Under the pieces are notes generated by a model. The model ran no database searches. It was not told the DNA's origin and saw nothing but the letters and a program-made list of their open reading frames with translations. Position numbers and translations under genes: made by a program. Positions 17,242-26,659 of a stretch of 64,000 nt of DNA are shown here, piece after piece. The stretch is taken from positions 1-64,000 of the forward strand of contig PLZW01000035.1 in NCBI GenBank assembly GCA_003153575.1, in the 5' to 3' direction. Numbering within the stretch: the stretch's first letter is position 1; the number at the start of each line of letters is the position of its first letter. Source of the DNA: Acidimicrobiaceae bacterium (GTDB taxonomy: Bacteria; Actinomycetota; Acidimicrobiia; Acidimicrobiales; RAAP-2).

Positions 17242-17661
17242 ATGACCCCACCGCCCGCCATGGACGTGGCCGAGCTCCAGGCGTTCCTCGAAGCCGGCTT
17301 CCCGAACGAGCTGCCGTACCGTGTCGAAGAGATCTCCGACACCGGCGCCCGGATGCGCCTGGCCGTCGACGGCTCGCACGTCCGGCCCGGGGGCACCGTC
17401 TCGGGTCCGACCCTGATGTCGCTGGCCGACTGCGCGGCCTGGCTGGCCATCGTGGGCCAGATCGGTCCGGTGGCACTCGCCGTCACCACCAGTCTCCACA
17501 TCGACTTCCTGCGCAAGCCGGCCCTGGTCGACGTGGTGGCCGTCGCCACGCTGCTCAAGCTCGGAGCGCGGCTGGCCGTGGTCGACGTGGCCCTGTACTC
17601 GGTGGCCGACGACGCCCTGGTGGCCAAGGCCCAGGTCACGTACTCGATCCCGCCTCGCTGA
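17242..17661 (+). CDS. PaaI-type hotdog thioesterase
   Basis: The 139-residue protein starts at the ATG 17242 (the longer 401-residue frame is a shadow of cysQ). It is a single hotdog domain with the motif HVRPGGTVSGPTLMSLADCAAWLAIV, followed by SLHIDFLRKP, typical of the 4HBT/PaaI thioesterases. It probably hydrolyses an acyl-CoA; the substrate is unknown. It is followed after 83 bp by an amidohydrolase gene on the same strand. Confidence 0.8.
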   Translation: MTPPPAMDVAELQAFLEAGFPNELPYRVEEISDTGARMRLAVDGSHVRPGGTVSGPTLMSLADCAAWLAIVGQIGPVALAVTTSLHIDFLRKPALVDVVAVATLLKLGARLAVVDVALYSVADDALVAKAQVTYSIPPR

Positions 17662-17744
17662 CACCGGGTGGGGGGGCTCCATTGCGCGCCCCCCCTGGCC
17701 GTGACAGCATCGTCGGAGCCACAGAACGAGGGGGAAACCGAGCC

Positions 17745-19469
17745 ATGCACGACCTCATCATCCAGGGTGGCACCGTCGTCGACGGCACCGGGGCGCCGGC
17801 CCGCACCGCCGACATCACCGTGAGCGACGGCCGGATCACCGGGGTCGGAGACCACCGCGGTGAGGATGCCGCCCGCACCGTCGACGCCGAAGGCCTGCTC
17901 GTCACCCCGGGCTGGGTCGACATCCACACCCACTACGACGGCCAGGCGACATGGGACGAGGTCCTCGCCCCCAGCAGCTGGCACGGCGTCACCACCCTCG
18001 TCACCGGGAACTGCGGGGTCGGGTTCGCCCCGGCCCGGCCCGACCGTCACGACTGGCTCATCGGCCTCATGGAGGGCGTCGAGGACATCCCGGGGACCGC
18101 ACTCTCCGAGGGCATGAAGTGGGACTGGGAGACGTTCCCGCAGTATCTGGACGCCCTCGACAAGCGCCGCTGGACGGTCGACGTCGGCACCCAGATCGCC
18201 CATGGCGCGGTGCGTTCCTACGTGATGGGCGAGCGAGGGGCCCGCAACGAGCCCGCCACCCACGAGGACATCGCCGCCATGAAGCAGGTGGTGAAGGAAG
18301 CGATAGTGGCCGGCGCCCTCGGGTTCTCGACGTCGCGCACCATCGCCCACCGGGCCATCGACGGCGAGCCGGTGCCCGGCACGTACGCCGCCGAAGATGA
18401 GCTGTTCGGCATCGGTGCCGCCCTGGGTGAGCTCGGCACCGGGATCTTCGAGCTGGCCCCGGCCGGCGCCGCCGGCGAGGACGTGCTGGCCCCGAAGCTC
18501 GAGGTCGACTGGATGCGCCGGCTGTCGGCGGCCATCCAGCGGCCGGTCACTTTCGCCATGGTCCAGGTGGACGCCGCCCCGAATCTGTGGCGCGAGCTGC
18601 TCGACGAGTCGCTGCGGGCGGAGGCCGACGGGGCCGACCTGTGGCCCCAGGTGGCCGGACGCGGCTTCGGACTGCTGTCGGGCCACTTCACCACCTACTG
18701 CCTGCTCGACCAGATCCCCGCCTACCAGGAGCTGAAGGCCAAGGACCTGTCGCCCGACGACCTGGTGGCCGCTCTGCGGACGCCCGAGGTGCGCGCCGAC
18801 ATCGAGTCGTGGGAGCCGGACGCCGAGACGGCCGAGCGGATGGAACAGGCCTTCACAACCACCTACACGCTCGGCAGCCCGCCCGAGTACGAGCCGGGCC
18901 CCGAGCGGTCGCTGGCCGGGATCGCCGCGGCTACCGGGCACTCCGCGGTGTCGGTGGCCTACGACGCCATGCTCGAGGACGACGGGCGGGGCCTGTTGTA
19001 CGTGCCGATCCTCAACTACTCCGACGGCAACCTGCACGCCGCCCGCGAGATGCTCCTCCACCCCCGGGCCGCGGCCGGCCTCGGCGACGGCGGCGCCCAC
19101 TGCGGCGTGATCTGCGACGCGTCCCAGCCCACGTTCATGCTCACGCACTGGACCCGGGACCGGGACCGGGGTGAGCGCCTCCCCCTCGAGTGGATGGTGA
19201 AGAAGCAGACTCACGATACGGCCCGCCTCTACGGCCTGACCGACCGGGGGACCATCGAGGTCGGGGCTCTGGCCGATCTCAACCTCATCGACTACGACCG
19301 GTTACAGCTCACCAATCCCCGGGTGGTGGCCGACCTGCCCGCCGGGGGAAAGCGCCTGCTCCAGGGGGCGGTGGGCTACGTCGAGACCATCAAGTCGGGG
19401 GTCACCACCTTCGCGGAAGGCGTCGAAACCGGCGCCCGCCCGGGCACCCTGGTCCGCGGCGCCCGCTGA
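17745..19469 (+). CDS. N-acyl-D-amino-acid deacylase-type amidohydrolase
   Basis: The 574-residue protein starts at MHDLIIQGGTVVDGTG with GAGGGGGAAA upstream; the 1109-residue track frame is an artefact. It is an amidohydrolase with the metal motif DIHTHYDGQ, GNCGVG, the central region DGADLWPQVAGRG, GDGGAHCG and KQTHDTARLYGLTDRG. This is the D-aminoacylase/dihydroorotase-like branch common in actinobacteria, often in catabolic clusters. The substrate is not known. It is probably co-transcribed with the thioesterase before it. Confidence 0.85.
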   Translation: MHDLIIQGGTVVDGTGAPARTADITVSDGRITGVGDHRGEDAARTVDAEGLLVTPGWVDIHTHYDGQATWDEVLAPSSWHGVTTLVTGNCGVGFAPARPDRHDWLIGLMEGVEDIPGTALSEGMKWDWETFPQYLDALDKRRWTVDVGTQIAHGAVRSYVMGERGARNEPATHEDIAAMKQVVKEAIVAGALGFSTSRTIAHRAIDGEPVPGTYAAEDELFGIGAALGELGTGIFELAPAGAAGEDVLAPKLEVDWMRRLSAAIQRPVTFAMVQVDAAPNLWRELLDESLRAEADGADLWPQVAGRGFGLLSGHFTTYCLLDQIPAYQELKAKDLSPDDLVAALRTPEVRADIESWEPDAETAERMEQAFTTTYTLGSPPEYEPGPERSLAGIAAATGHSAVSVAYDAMLEDDGRGLLYVPILNYSDGNLHAAREMLLHPRAAAGLGDGGAHCGVICDASQPTFMLTHWTRDRDRGERLPLEWMVKKQTHDTARLYGLTDRGTIEVGALADLNLIDYDRLQLTNPRVVADLPAGGKRLLQGAVGYVETIKSGVTTFAEGVETGARPGTLVRGAR

Positions 19470-19490
19470 GGCACGACCGGACCGTCGGGC

Positions 19491-19913
19491 TCAGAAGGAA
19501 GGCCCGGCCCCGCTCTGTGTCGGGCCGGAGGTGACCGGCTCGGCCGGCGCGGTGCCGGCCGCTTCGGCCGCCCACTCGGCCTGCATCTGCGTGTAGACCC
19601 GGTGCTCCACGATGAAGGCCAGGAAAGGCACGAAGCCCGAGCAGACGACCAGGACGATCCTCCCGATCCTCCATCGGGCCCGTCGGGCCAGATCGGCGGC
19701 GGCGGCCAGGTACACGAGGTAGAGGTAACCGTGAATCGGGGCCACGATCTTCTCGGGCGTCTTCATCTGCGACCGCAGGTCGAACCCGTACTGGAGGATC
19801 ACGATGGCCGTCAGCACCAGGAGGGCCGACCCCACGATGAAGGCCATCACCCGGTAACGCAGGACGGCGCCGTGCACGGCCCGGTCCCCCGAGAACGCGG
19901 ACAGGTCGCTCAC
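19491..19913 (-). CDS. DUF3817 membrane protein
   Basis: The 140-residue membrane protein has three or four helices and the DUF3817 motifs RYRVMAFIVGSALLVLT and PIHGYLYLVYLAAAADLARR. It has a disordered Pro/Ala C-terminus. Function unknown. It overlaps the upstream gene by 4 bp, a pair conserved in many actinobacteria as I recall it. Confidence 0.85.
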   Translation of the reverse strand: MSDLSAFSGDRAVHGAVLRYRVMAFIVGSALLVLTAIVILQYGFDLRSQMKTPEKIVAPIHGYLYLVYLAAAADLARRARWRIGRIVLVVCSGFVPFLAFIVEHRVYTQMQAEWAAEAAGTAPAEPVTSGPTQSGAGPSF

Positions 19914-20389
19914 CGTCCGGCCCCCGAGCCGGCGTCGGCATCCTCGGCGCCCAGTGCCGCCAGGTAACGGTTGTACTCGGCCAGGCGGGCGGCCTCCTCG
20001 GGCGTCTGGGCCGTGAACCGCTCCCCCTTGCCGCCCCGCTGGGCGTCGATCGGCGCACTGGCGGCGATGGCCGTGTTCCGCTTCCTACCGCCGCTCAGGG
20101 CCCAGCCCGCTGGACGCGGTCCGGCTCCCTCCTCCGCCGTGGCAGGTGCGCCAAGGGCGTCGGTGGCCGAGGCTGTGCCCTTGCCGGTCACCTGGTCCTG
20201 GACCAGGCTCCACCAGGTGTAGACGGCGTAGGCCCCGAACGCCGGCCACAGGAAGACGTAGGCCCAGCTCAGGGTGTTCCCGCTGGTGGCCCGGTTGTAC
20301 TGCCACCAGGTCAGCCACGCGAACGCAGGTAGGAGGACCAGGAGCGTCACGTGCATCCCGATACATCTGGGCGTGAGATAGCGACGCAC
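19910..20389 (-). CDS. Two-helix membrane protein paired with DUF3817
   Basis: The 159-residue protein starts at GTG 20389, giving VRRYLTPRCIGMHVTLL; the track offers a longer start at 20440. Two transmembrane helices (LLVLLPAFAWLTWWQY and YVFLWPAFGAYAVYTWWSLV) are followed by a long charged cytoplasmic tail. It resembles a widespread uncharacterised actinobacterial family encoded next to DUF3817. Function unknown. Confidence 0.7.
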   Translation of the reverse strand: MRRYLTPRCIGMHVTLLVLLPAFAWLTWWQYNRATSGNTLSWAYVFLWPAFGAYAVYTWWSLVQDQVTGKGTASATDALGAPATAEEGAGPRPAGWALSGGRKRNTAIAASAPIDAQRGGKGERFTAQTPEEAARLAEYNRYLAALGAEDADAGSGAGR

Positions 20390-20562
20390 CTCGCCATCGT
20401 ACCGGCCGCCGCCGACGACTCCCATTCGCCCGACGGCCATCCACCGGTGGCCACGGGGCGCTGTTTAGCCTGGGTGCGCACGTCGACAGGCCATGCACGG
20501 CGACAGACCATGCGCGCCAGGAGCCCACCCGGCACCGATGCGCAGCAGGAAAGGAAGCACCC

Positions 20563-21375
20563 ATGAACGAGCGTCTGCGCATCGGAATCGCCGAGGCGGT
20601 CGGCACCATGATCCTGGTCGTCGGCGGTGCGGGCACCGCCATCCTGGCCACCGGTCACTTCAACGGCCCGAAAAGCTCGGTGGGCATCCTCGGCGTCGCC
20701 CTGGCTTTCGGCCTCAGCCTGCTGGTGGCCGCCTACGCCATCGGCTCCATCTCCGGGTGCCACATCAATCCGGCGGTCACCATTGGGCTGTGGGTGATCG
20801 GCAAGACCAAGACCAGGGAGCTTCCGTACTACATCGTGGGCCAGGTCGTCGGCGGCATCCTCGGCGGCCTGGTCATCTTCATCATCGCCAACGCCACCCG
20901 GGTCCATTCGGCCACGGCCACCAACCTCGGGACCTACAGCGCCAAGGCGACCGGGTTCGCCTCCAACGGCTACGGCATCCACTCGCCCGGCGGGTTTCCC
21001 GTCGGCACGGTGATGCTGTCCGAGGTGTTCTTCACCGCCGTGTTCGTGTTCATCATCGCCTCCACCAGCCGCAAGTCGATGCCGGTGGGGATCACCGGGA
21101 TCACCATCGGACTCACGCTGGCCGTGATCCACCTGATCTCGATCCCGGTCGACAACACCTCGGTCAACCCGGCCCGGTCGCTTGCCACCGCCGTCTTCCA
21201 GGGCAGTTGGGCGCTCCACGAGGTCTGGGTCTTCATCGTGTTCCCGATCGTCGGCGGCATCCTCGGCGCCGCCCTCTGGAAGGTGCTGCGGCCCGAGTCG
21301 GACGAGGAATCGTTGGAGGAGTCGGAGGAGGTCGCGCCCGGCCCCTACGGCAAGCGCGCCATGCCGGGCCAGTAG
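20563..21375 (+). CDS. aqpZ: Aquaporin (MIP family channel)
   Basis: The 270-residue protein has six helices and both pore half-helix motifs, HINPAVT and SVNPARS, the second with the selectivity-filter Arg. The start is MNERLRIGIAEAVGTMILVV, with AGGAAAGG upstream. The loop of about 40 residues after helix 3 (HSATATNLGTYSAKATG) fits actinobacterial AqpZ-like water channels. The C-terminus is acidic. Water rather than glycerol passage is inferred from overall similarity. Confidence 0.9.
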   Translation: MNERLRIGIAEAVGTMILVVGGAGTAILATGHFNGPKSSVGILGVALAFGLSLLVAAYAIGSISGCHINPAVTIGLWVIGKTKTRELPYYIVGQVVGGILGGLVIFIIANATRVHSATATNLGTYSAKATGFASNGYGIHSPGGFPVGTVMLSEVFFTAVFVFIIASTSRKSMPVGITGITIGLTLAVIHLISIPVDNTSVNPARSLATAVFQGSWALHEVWVFIVFPIVGGILGAALWKVLRPESDEESLEESEEVAPGPYGKRAMPGQ

Positions 21376-21428
21376 CGCCGGCGCCTGCCCGACTCGCCGA
21401 CGTCACAACCCGCCCGTAGCGTGACGAC

Positions 21429-21989
21429 ATGACCCCGGTTCCCCAGCCCGCCATCCCGTTCGCCCCGGACGTCGAGGTCCGGGTGTCGAAACGACGCAAG
21501 AAGACCGCCGGCGCCCACTGGGAGGGCGACCGCATCGTGGTGGTGGTCCCCACCCACCTGCGGGGTGCGGCCCGCGACGACATGGTCGAGCACCTGACCC
21601 GACGGCTCACCCGGCACCGGCCCCAACTGCACGCCTCCGACGACTTCCTGGCCGAACGGGCCCGCCACCTGGGCGCCGTCTACCTCGACAGGGTGGTGCC
21701 CGCCTCCATCAGGTGGTCCACCAACCAGACCAAGCGCTGGGGGTCGTGCACGTTGGCCACCCGCGAGATCCGGATCTCCTCGCGGCTGCGGGCCGTCCCA
21801 CCGTGGGTACTCGACGCCGTCATCGTCCACGAACTGGCCCATCTGGTGGAACCGAACCACTCCCCGCGGTTCCGCCAGCTCGAGGAGCGCTACCCGCGCA
21901 AGCACGACGCCGAGCTCTTCCTCGACGGCTACCACCTCGGTCTCCACACGGATGCCGCGGGGGCCGCCGACCCAACATCCGGCCCGTAG
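21429..21989 (+). CDS. YgjP-like zinc metallopeptidase (DUF45)
   Basis: The 186-residue protein contains the zinc-binding HELAHLVEPNHSPRF (HExxH plus a downstream His) and the family motif TNQTKRWGSCT. It belongs to the YgjP/SprT-like group of predicted metal-dependent hydrolases. The cellular substrate is unknown. No signal peptide is seen, so it is cytoplasmic. It is followed by a DMT transporter on the same strand. Confidence 0.85.
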   Translation: MTPVPQPAIPFAPDVEVRVSKRRKKTAGAHWEGDRIVVVVPTHLRGAARDDMVEHLTRRLTRHRPQLHASDDFLAERARHLGAVYLDRVVPASIRWSTNQTKRWGSCTLATREIRISSRLRAVPPWVLDAVIVHELAHLVEPNHSPRFRQLEERYPRKHDAELFLDGYHLGLHTDAAGAADPTSGP

Positions 21990-22027
21990 GGTTCCCAGCC
22001 GGCCCGTTCGCGACTACAACAGGGTCT

Positions 22028-22951
22028 GTGGCCTTCCTCCTCGCGGCCCTCGCCGCCTTCACCAACGCCGTCACCTCGGTCCTCCAGCGCATCGGCGTGG
22101 AGACCGCCCCCGAGTCGTCCGCCCTCCGCCTCAGCCTCATCTCCCACGCCATCAAGCGGGGGATCTGGCTCATGGGCTTCGCCCTGATGCTGGTCCAGTT
22201 CGGCCTGCAGGCCACCGCCTTGAAGTTCGGCCAGCTCAGTGTGGTCCAGCCCGTCCTCACCACCGAGCTGCTGTTCCTGCTCCTGATCCTGGCCGTGTGG
22301 TTCCGCTACCGGCTGGGCACCCGCGAATGGCTCGGCGCGTTCCTGGTGGTCGGCGGCCTTGGCAGTTTCTTCCTCGCCGCCCATCCCCACGGGGGCCAGG
22401 TCCTGCCGTCCACCTCGCAGTGGGTGGTGGCCTCCGTCATCCTCATCTCGGCCGTGACCGCCTTCATCGTGGCCGCCCTGCGCGGGCCCCGTTGGTGGCG
22501 GGCGGCGGCGTTCGGAGCGGCGACGGCCATCTGCGCGGCCTACGGGGCCGCCCTGACCAAGGCCATCACCGGCTACGTGTCCCAGGGCTGGGGCCACGTC
22601 TTCACCCACTTCCAGCCCTACATGCTGGCCGTGTCCGGACTGGGCACCGTCTTTCTCCTCCAGAACGCCCTCCATGCCGGGCCCATCACCGCGTCGAGGA
22701 CCACCCTCGTCACGATGAACCCGCTGATCAGCATCGTGTTGGGCATCACCCTGTTCGGCGACGTGCTGCGGGGCGGTGCGCTGCGGATCTCCCTCGAGGT
22801 CCTGGCCCTCGCCGTGCTGGTGGTCGGCGTGGTGGTCCTCACCCGGTCGCCGCTGGTGGCCGGGGCCGACGACGGCAGCACGGACGGGGAGATGCTGGGC
22901 GGGGCACGGGAGCGGGCCATGATGGCCATGCCGATCGAGGCCATGCCCTGA
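22028..22951 (+). CDS. DMT-superfamily (EamA-like) transporter
   Basis: The 307-residue integral membrane protein has a GTG start at 22028 (VAFLLAALAAFTNAVTSVLQR) and about nine or ten helices. Helical repeats ending LVTMNPLISIVLGITLFGD and LTTELLFLLLIL are typical of drug/metabolite transporters. The substrate is unknown. The longer track frame is the YgjP gene read out of phase. Confidence 0.8.
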   Translation: MAFLLAALAAFTNAVTSVLQRIGVETAPESSALRLSLISHAIKRGIWLMGFALMLVQFGLQATALKFGQLSVVQPVLTTELLFLLLILAVWFRYRLGTREWLGAFLVVGGLGSFFLAAHPHGGQVLPSTSQWVVASVILISAVTAFIVAALRGPRWWRAAAFGAATAICAAYGAALTKAITGYVSQGWGHVFTHFQPYMLAVSGLGTVFLLQNALHAGPITASRTTLVTMNPLISIVLGITLFGDVLRGGALRISLEVLALAVLVVGVVVLTRSPLVAGADDGSTDGEMLGGARERAMMAMPIEAMP

Positions 22952-23006
22952 ATCAGGGCCTTCTGATATCAGCGGGATCGCATCGTGGCGAGCCGCACGA
23001 GTTCGA

Positions 23007-23324
23007 TCACCCGGGCGTCGAGCGCGCCGAGAAGTTGACGATCTCCTGGAGTGCGTGCATGTGGCGGGCCAGTACCTCCTGGCCGAGACCGGTGATGGCC
23101 AACCACGTTCTGGGGCGCTTGCCCACGTATCCCTTGCGGATGTGCACGTATCCAGCATCCTCGAGCTGACTGAGCTGGCGGGAGAGCACAGAATCGCTCA
23201 CTGACAGGACGTCACGGAGATACGCGAACTCCACTTCCTCGGCCGCGGACAGCGCGCCCATGATGGACAGGCGCACGCTGTTCTGGAGGAGGTCGTCGAG
23301 GGCTTCCCTAGGGTGCGACATCAC
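23007..23324 (-). CDS. Winged-helix transcriptional regulator
   Basis: The 105-residue protein has a complete winged-helix domain of the MarR/ArsR-like 'HTH_27' type. It includes VRLSIMGALSAAEEVEFAYLRDVLSVSDSVLSRQLSQLEDAGYVHIRKG, then a wing with GKRPRTWLAIT. It overlaps the 3' end of the membrane-protein gene by 17 bp, so both are one unit. It may control that operon through the palindrome over its start. Confidence 0.85.
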   Translation of the reverse strand: MMSHPREALDDLLQNSVRLSIMGALSAAEEVEFAYLRDVLSVSDSVLSRQLSQLEDAGYVHIRKGYVGKRPRTWLAITGLGQEVLARHMHALQEIVNFSARSTPG

Positions 23325-23769
23325 GCTCCTCGCGGGTGCGGACGACGAGACCGGTGACGAAGAACGGGATGGCGGCCAGCACCGCCGCCGCCGTCCAGGC
23401 GAAGCGGAAGTGACCTTGGAGCACGCCGGCCATGACCATGATCAACACGTACACGACGAACACGGCCAGCCAGTTGCGCCACGTGGTTTGACGCGCCCAG
23501 TGGAGACGGCGGGCCCGCAACACGAAGTAGGCCATAGTTGCGACCCCACCGGCCAACGACGCGCTCCACACGATCGGTCCCCAGATCCGGCCGTCGACGA
23601 AGTCGAAGGGCGGGACGAAGACGAGGACCCAGATCCCCCACAGCACGAACACCTTCCACTCCTTGGGCGTGTCGGAGCGGATCCTGCCCTTCGCCGCGTC
23701 CGCCGCGGCGAGCAACACGTCCGGGTCCTCGGATCCATCCGATCGGTATGGAAAAGTAGTTTCCTTCAT
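23308..23769 (-). CDS. Four-helix membrane protein of unknown function
   Basis: The 153-residue protein starts at ATG 23769 (MKETTFPYRSDGSED). The track's longer frame adds 62 unlikely residues. It has an acidic N-terminus and about four transmembrane helices with a central RARRLHWARQTTWRN loop. It is co-encoded with the winged-helix regulator, a frequent actinobacterial pair in which the regulator controls its own membrane partner. Confidence 0.75.
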   Translation of the reverse strand: MKETTFPYRSDGSEDPDVLLAAADAAKGRIRSDTPKEWKVFVLWGIWVLVFVPPFDFVDGRIWGPIVWSASLAGGVATMAYFVLRARRLHWARQTTWRNWLAVFVVYVLIMVMAGVLQGHFRFAWTAAAVLAAIPFFVTGLVVRTREERDVAP

Positions 23770-23775
23770 GGAAGG
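23763..23775. promoter_or_regulatory. Inverted repeat CCTTC-ATG-GAAGG across the start codon
   Basis: This perfect 5-bp inverted repeat has the three bases of the start codon of the membrane-protein gene as spacer. No clear Shine-Dalgarno is present, so initiation may be leaderless or controlled here. Operator or RNA hairpin function is inferred. Confidence 0.3.
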
Positions 23776-23958
23776 TACTTTATAGATGGTCAACCCCAAT
23801 GTCAATGCGACCATCCGCGACCCCGCCCGGCGCCGATGGGATCGGGCCGTCATCGTCAGAGCGGATGGGACGTCGTCCGCACCCCGCGGAACTCCGGAGC
23901 CGCGACTCCGGCTCGGCACGATTGTCCCCTCTGGCGGCCCTTCGGCCTCCGACATCCG

Positions 23959-24606
23959 TCAGGCAGCGGGCGTGTGGCGGCGTTCGTGGGCGACGGGACG
24001 CACGTCGCTCCACCCGGGCCAGGCCTGCCCCCCGCCCTCCACCAGGAGGCGGTCCACGCGGAGCAAGTCGTCGCCCAGCTCGGCCCGCATGGCGCCGAAG
24101 AGGGCGGCCGTCACCCGGGCGTCGCCCAGTGCACTGTGGTGGTCGTCCCAGATCAGGCGGTAGCGGTCGCAGCAGTCCACCAGTCGGGCCTTGCCCGGCA
24201 GATCGAGATGGGCCTGGGCCACCCGCAGGGTGTCGAGTGTGGTGACCGATCCGGGCACCAGGGTCTCGCCGCCGAGGCGACGGCACTCGGCCAGCAGGAA
24301 GGCGAGGTCGAACCGGTCGACGTTGTGGCCGACGACCACCCGGCCCGACAGGAGGCCGGCCAGGTAGGGGTGGATGCCGGCGAAGGTGGGGGCGCCCTCC
24401 AGCATCTCGGCGGTGATGCCGTGGACGTAGGTGGGGCCGGGGCCGCACTCGGGGTCGACCAGGGTGCAGAAGGCGTCCACCTCGCGGCCATCGGGGCCGA
24501 GGACGACCACGGCCACCTCGACCACCCGCTCCTGTTCGGGCGAGAACCCGGTCGTCTCGAGGTCGACCACGGCGAACCCCGGCCGGGCGGGGGCACTGGA
24601 CTCCAT
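23959..24606 (-). CDS. DEDDh 3'-5' exonuclease (DnaQ-like)
   Basis: The 215-residue protein starts at ATG 24606 (MESSAPARPGFAVV). The DEDDh residues are all visible: VVDLETTG (Exo I, D and E), HNVDRFD (Exo II) and HSALGDA (Exo III, H and D). It is a free-standing proofreading-type exonuclease, without the polymerase or helicase part, and could process DNA or RNA. It is not in an evident operon. Confidence 0.9.
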   Translation of the reverse strand: MESSAPARPGFAVVDLETTGFSPEQERVVEVAVVVLGPDGREVDAFCTLVDPECGPGPTYVHGITAEMLEGAPTFAGIHPYLAGLLSGRVVVGHNVDRFDLAFLLAECRRLGGETLVPGSVTTLDTLRVAQAHLDLPGKARLVDCCDRYRLIWDDHHSALGDARVTAALFGAMRAELGDDLLRVDRLLVEGGGQAWPGWSDVRPVAHERRHTPAA

Positions 24607-24676
24607 GAGCGACACCGTAGAGGGTGGGTGTCCCGTGGCGCCGACCGGAGTGTGCGCCACCGGACCCGTCCCCCGT

Positions 24677-26518
24677 TCAGGCGTTGGCGCCGACGAGTTG
24701 CTTGAACTCGGCCTCGACGTCGGCCTCGTGCTGCTTCTCGTCCTCCCGGGCCCGGGCCGGGCTCCAGCGTCCGCGGTTCAGCCAGATCGTCGGGATGAAC
24801 AGGAACATGCCGACCATGCAGACCCAGAACCAGTTCTGCCACTGCTTGGGTGACTTGGACACACCGCCGAGCAGGTTGTCCAGCTGGTTCTGGTGCAGGG
24901 CCAGGTAGCCGAGTGCCGTTGAGTTGGGGAACACCTGTGTGTTCAGGTAGTTGAGGTTTGCCGCCACCTGGGCGAACACCACCGGGCCGACGGCCTTTTG
25001 CAGTGCGGTCACGTTGGCCGCCGTCGGGGCATTATGGGCCGCTGTGACGATCGGGACGTTCTTCGGCTCGGTCAGGACCTTCAGCCAATCTTTGTTTTTC
25101 ACCGCGAAGGCCACCAGCGCCTTGTTATGGATCTGGAACTCCTGGGCGTTGAACGGCTTGCCGTTGAGCGTGGTCTGCGCGTACGGCAGGTTGTCGACCA
25201 CCGGGTTGACCGAGTTCACCACCACGGGCAGGAAGATGAACGAGATGGCCACGGTGAGCCGGAGGAGCCATCCCCACAGCGCCAGGCCGGTCCCCACCAG
25301 GGCCGGGTTCTTCGCCTCCACCATCTCGGTGTAGCCGGCCATCCACGGCGCGAACGTCAGGGAGATGAAGGACGCCAGCAGGACCTCCAGCAGGATGATC
25401 TGGTGGAAGCTGGAGTAGGGGTGGTCGGCCCGTTGGATGAAGAAGTACAGCATGACGATCGACCCGATGGCGCCCGCCAGCATCATCGGCTTCCGCACCT
25501 TCAAGAGGTCGGACAGGATGCCGAAGACGATGAGCGCCACGATGTCGGCCCACCAGAACCACGTGTTGAGGTCGTTGGCCTGGGAGGTGGTGAGGTTGAG
25601 CCCGCTCGGGTTCTTGAAGACGGTGGCCCAGTAGATGGTGAAGAACGCCGACGCCGCGTAGTAGAGCAGTAGGAACACGGAGATGCCCAGGGCCGAGCCG
25701 ACCAGGTCCCACTTGAGGATCTGGCGCCACGGGTGGGCGGTGGCGGCCAGCACGTCCTGCTCGGTCAGCCCGCGGGCCTTGGCCTCGACGAGGGTACGGT
25801 CCTGCTCACTCACCATCAGCTGGTCGCGCAGCCGCGACGACAGGTCCTTCAGGAAGAACAGGGCCAGCACGAACACCACGATCGAGGTGGCGCCCGAGAT
25901 GATGAACTGGCTCTTCCAGGCATCGGCGCCGTGGTTCTTGATGAACGTGTCGAGCGTGTGTGCGGCGACGATCGAGGTGATCAGGCTGCCGGCCACCGGG
26001 CCGACGGTCCAGAAGCCCATGGCCGAGGCCCGTCCGAGCTGCGGACTGAAGTCGCGGACCAGGGCCGGGGTGGCCACCAGGATGGCGCCCTCGACTAGGC
26101 CGAGCACACAGATGACGAAAGCGAACTGCCACTCGGTCTTGCAGAGCGGGACGCCGACCGCCACCAGCAGGCCGATGATCAGCAGCCCGTAGATGACGAC
26201 GTTGGACCGCCCGAGCCGGTCTGTCTTCGACGCGGGCAGCGAGGCGAAGGCGCCGATGGCGTTGGAGATCACCACGATCCACACATAGAACGAGAACGAC
26301 ATGTGGTACGAGACGAGGATGTTGGGGGTGACCCCGGTCTGCGTGTAATAGGTGTAGTAGAGGACGATGGTCGCCAGGACGGCCAGGGCGAGGTAGGCCG
26401 TGCGCTTGCCGGTGTCGGGGTACTCGTCGATCTCGTGGACGAAGAGGAATCGGAAGAGCCCCCCTCGCTCGGTCGCCTCGCCTCCGGTGCTCGCAGCGGT
26501 TGCCGTGTCTACTGCCAT
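24677..26518 (-). CDS. MFS transporter with a long extracytoplasmic insertion
   Basis: The 613-residue protein has about 12 transmembrane helices. An insertion of about 130 residues (roughly 435-565) lies before the last helix and is rich in Asn, Ala and Val. The MFS signature between helices 2 and 3 is SKTDRLGRSNVVIYG. The family is close to sugar/organic-acid symporters. It lies next to the acyl-CoA degradation genes on the same strand and may import their growth substrate; this is inferred. The C-terminal tail is charged and cytoplasmic. Confidence 0.8.
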   Translation of the reverse strand: MAVDTATAASTGGEATERGGLFRFLFVHEIDEYPDTGKRTAYLALAVLATIVLYYTYYTQTGVTPNILVSYHMSFSFYVWIVVISNAIGAFASLPASKTDRLGRSNVVIYGLLIIGLLVAVGVPLCKTEWQFAFVICVLGLVEGAILVATPALVRDFSPQLGRASAMGFWTVGPVAGSLITSIVAAHTLDTFIKNHGADAWKSQFIISGATSIVVFVLALFFLKDLSSRLRDQLMVSEQDRTLVEAKARGLTEQDVLAATAHPWRQILKWDLVGSALGISVFLLLYYAASAFFTIYWATVFKNPSGLNLTTSQANDLNTWFWWADIVALIVFGILSDLLKVRKPMMLAGAIGSIVMLYFFIQRADHPYSSFHQIILLEVLLASFISLTFAPWMAGYTEMVEAKNPALVGTGLALWGWLLRLTVAISFIFLPVVVNSVNPVVDNLPYAQTTLNGKPFNAQEFQIHNKALVAFAVKNKDWLKVLTEPKNVPIVTAAHNAPTAANVTALQKAVGPVVFAQVAANLNYLNTQVFPNSTALGYLALHQNQLDNLLGGVSKSPKQWQNWFWVCMVGMFLFIPTIWLNRGRWSPARAREDEKQHEADVEAEFKQLVGANA

Positions 26519-26659
26519 GTCGATCCCCCTGGGTCCGAACGCCCCCTCCCCGGGGTGCAGGACCGACCGTAGCGCAGGCGCGCAGCCGCGGCCCGTATCT
26601 GTGCAGGCAGGGGGTGGCGTTCCGGTGCTCCGGGGGTGGCCGGCCTGGGGCCGGCGCCC

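Noticed and set aside
16140-19469. 1109-residue plus-strand ORF
   Set aside because: It joins an antisense reading of the OYE and cysQ genes to the real amidohydrolase; only 17745-19469 is coding.
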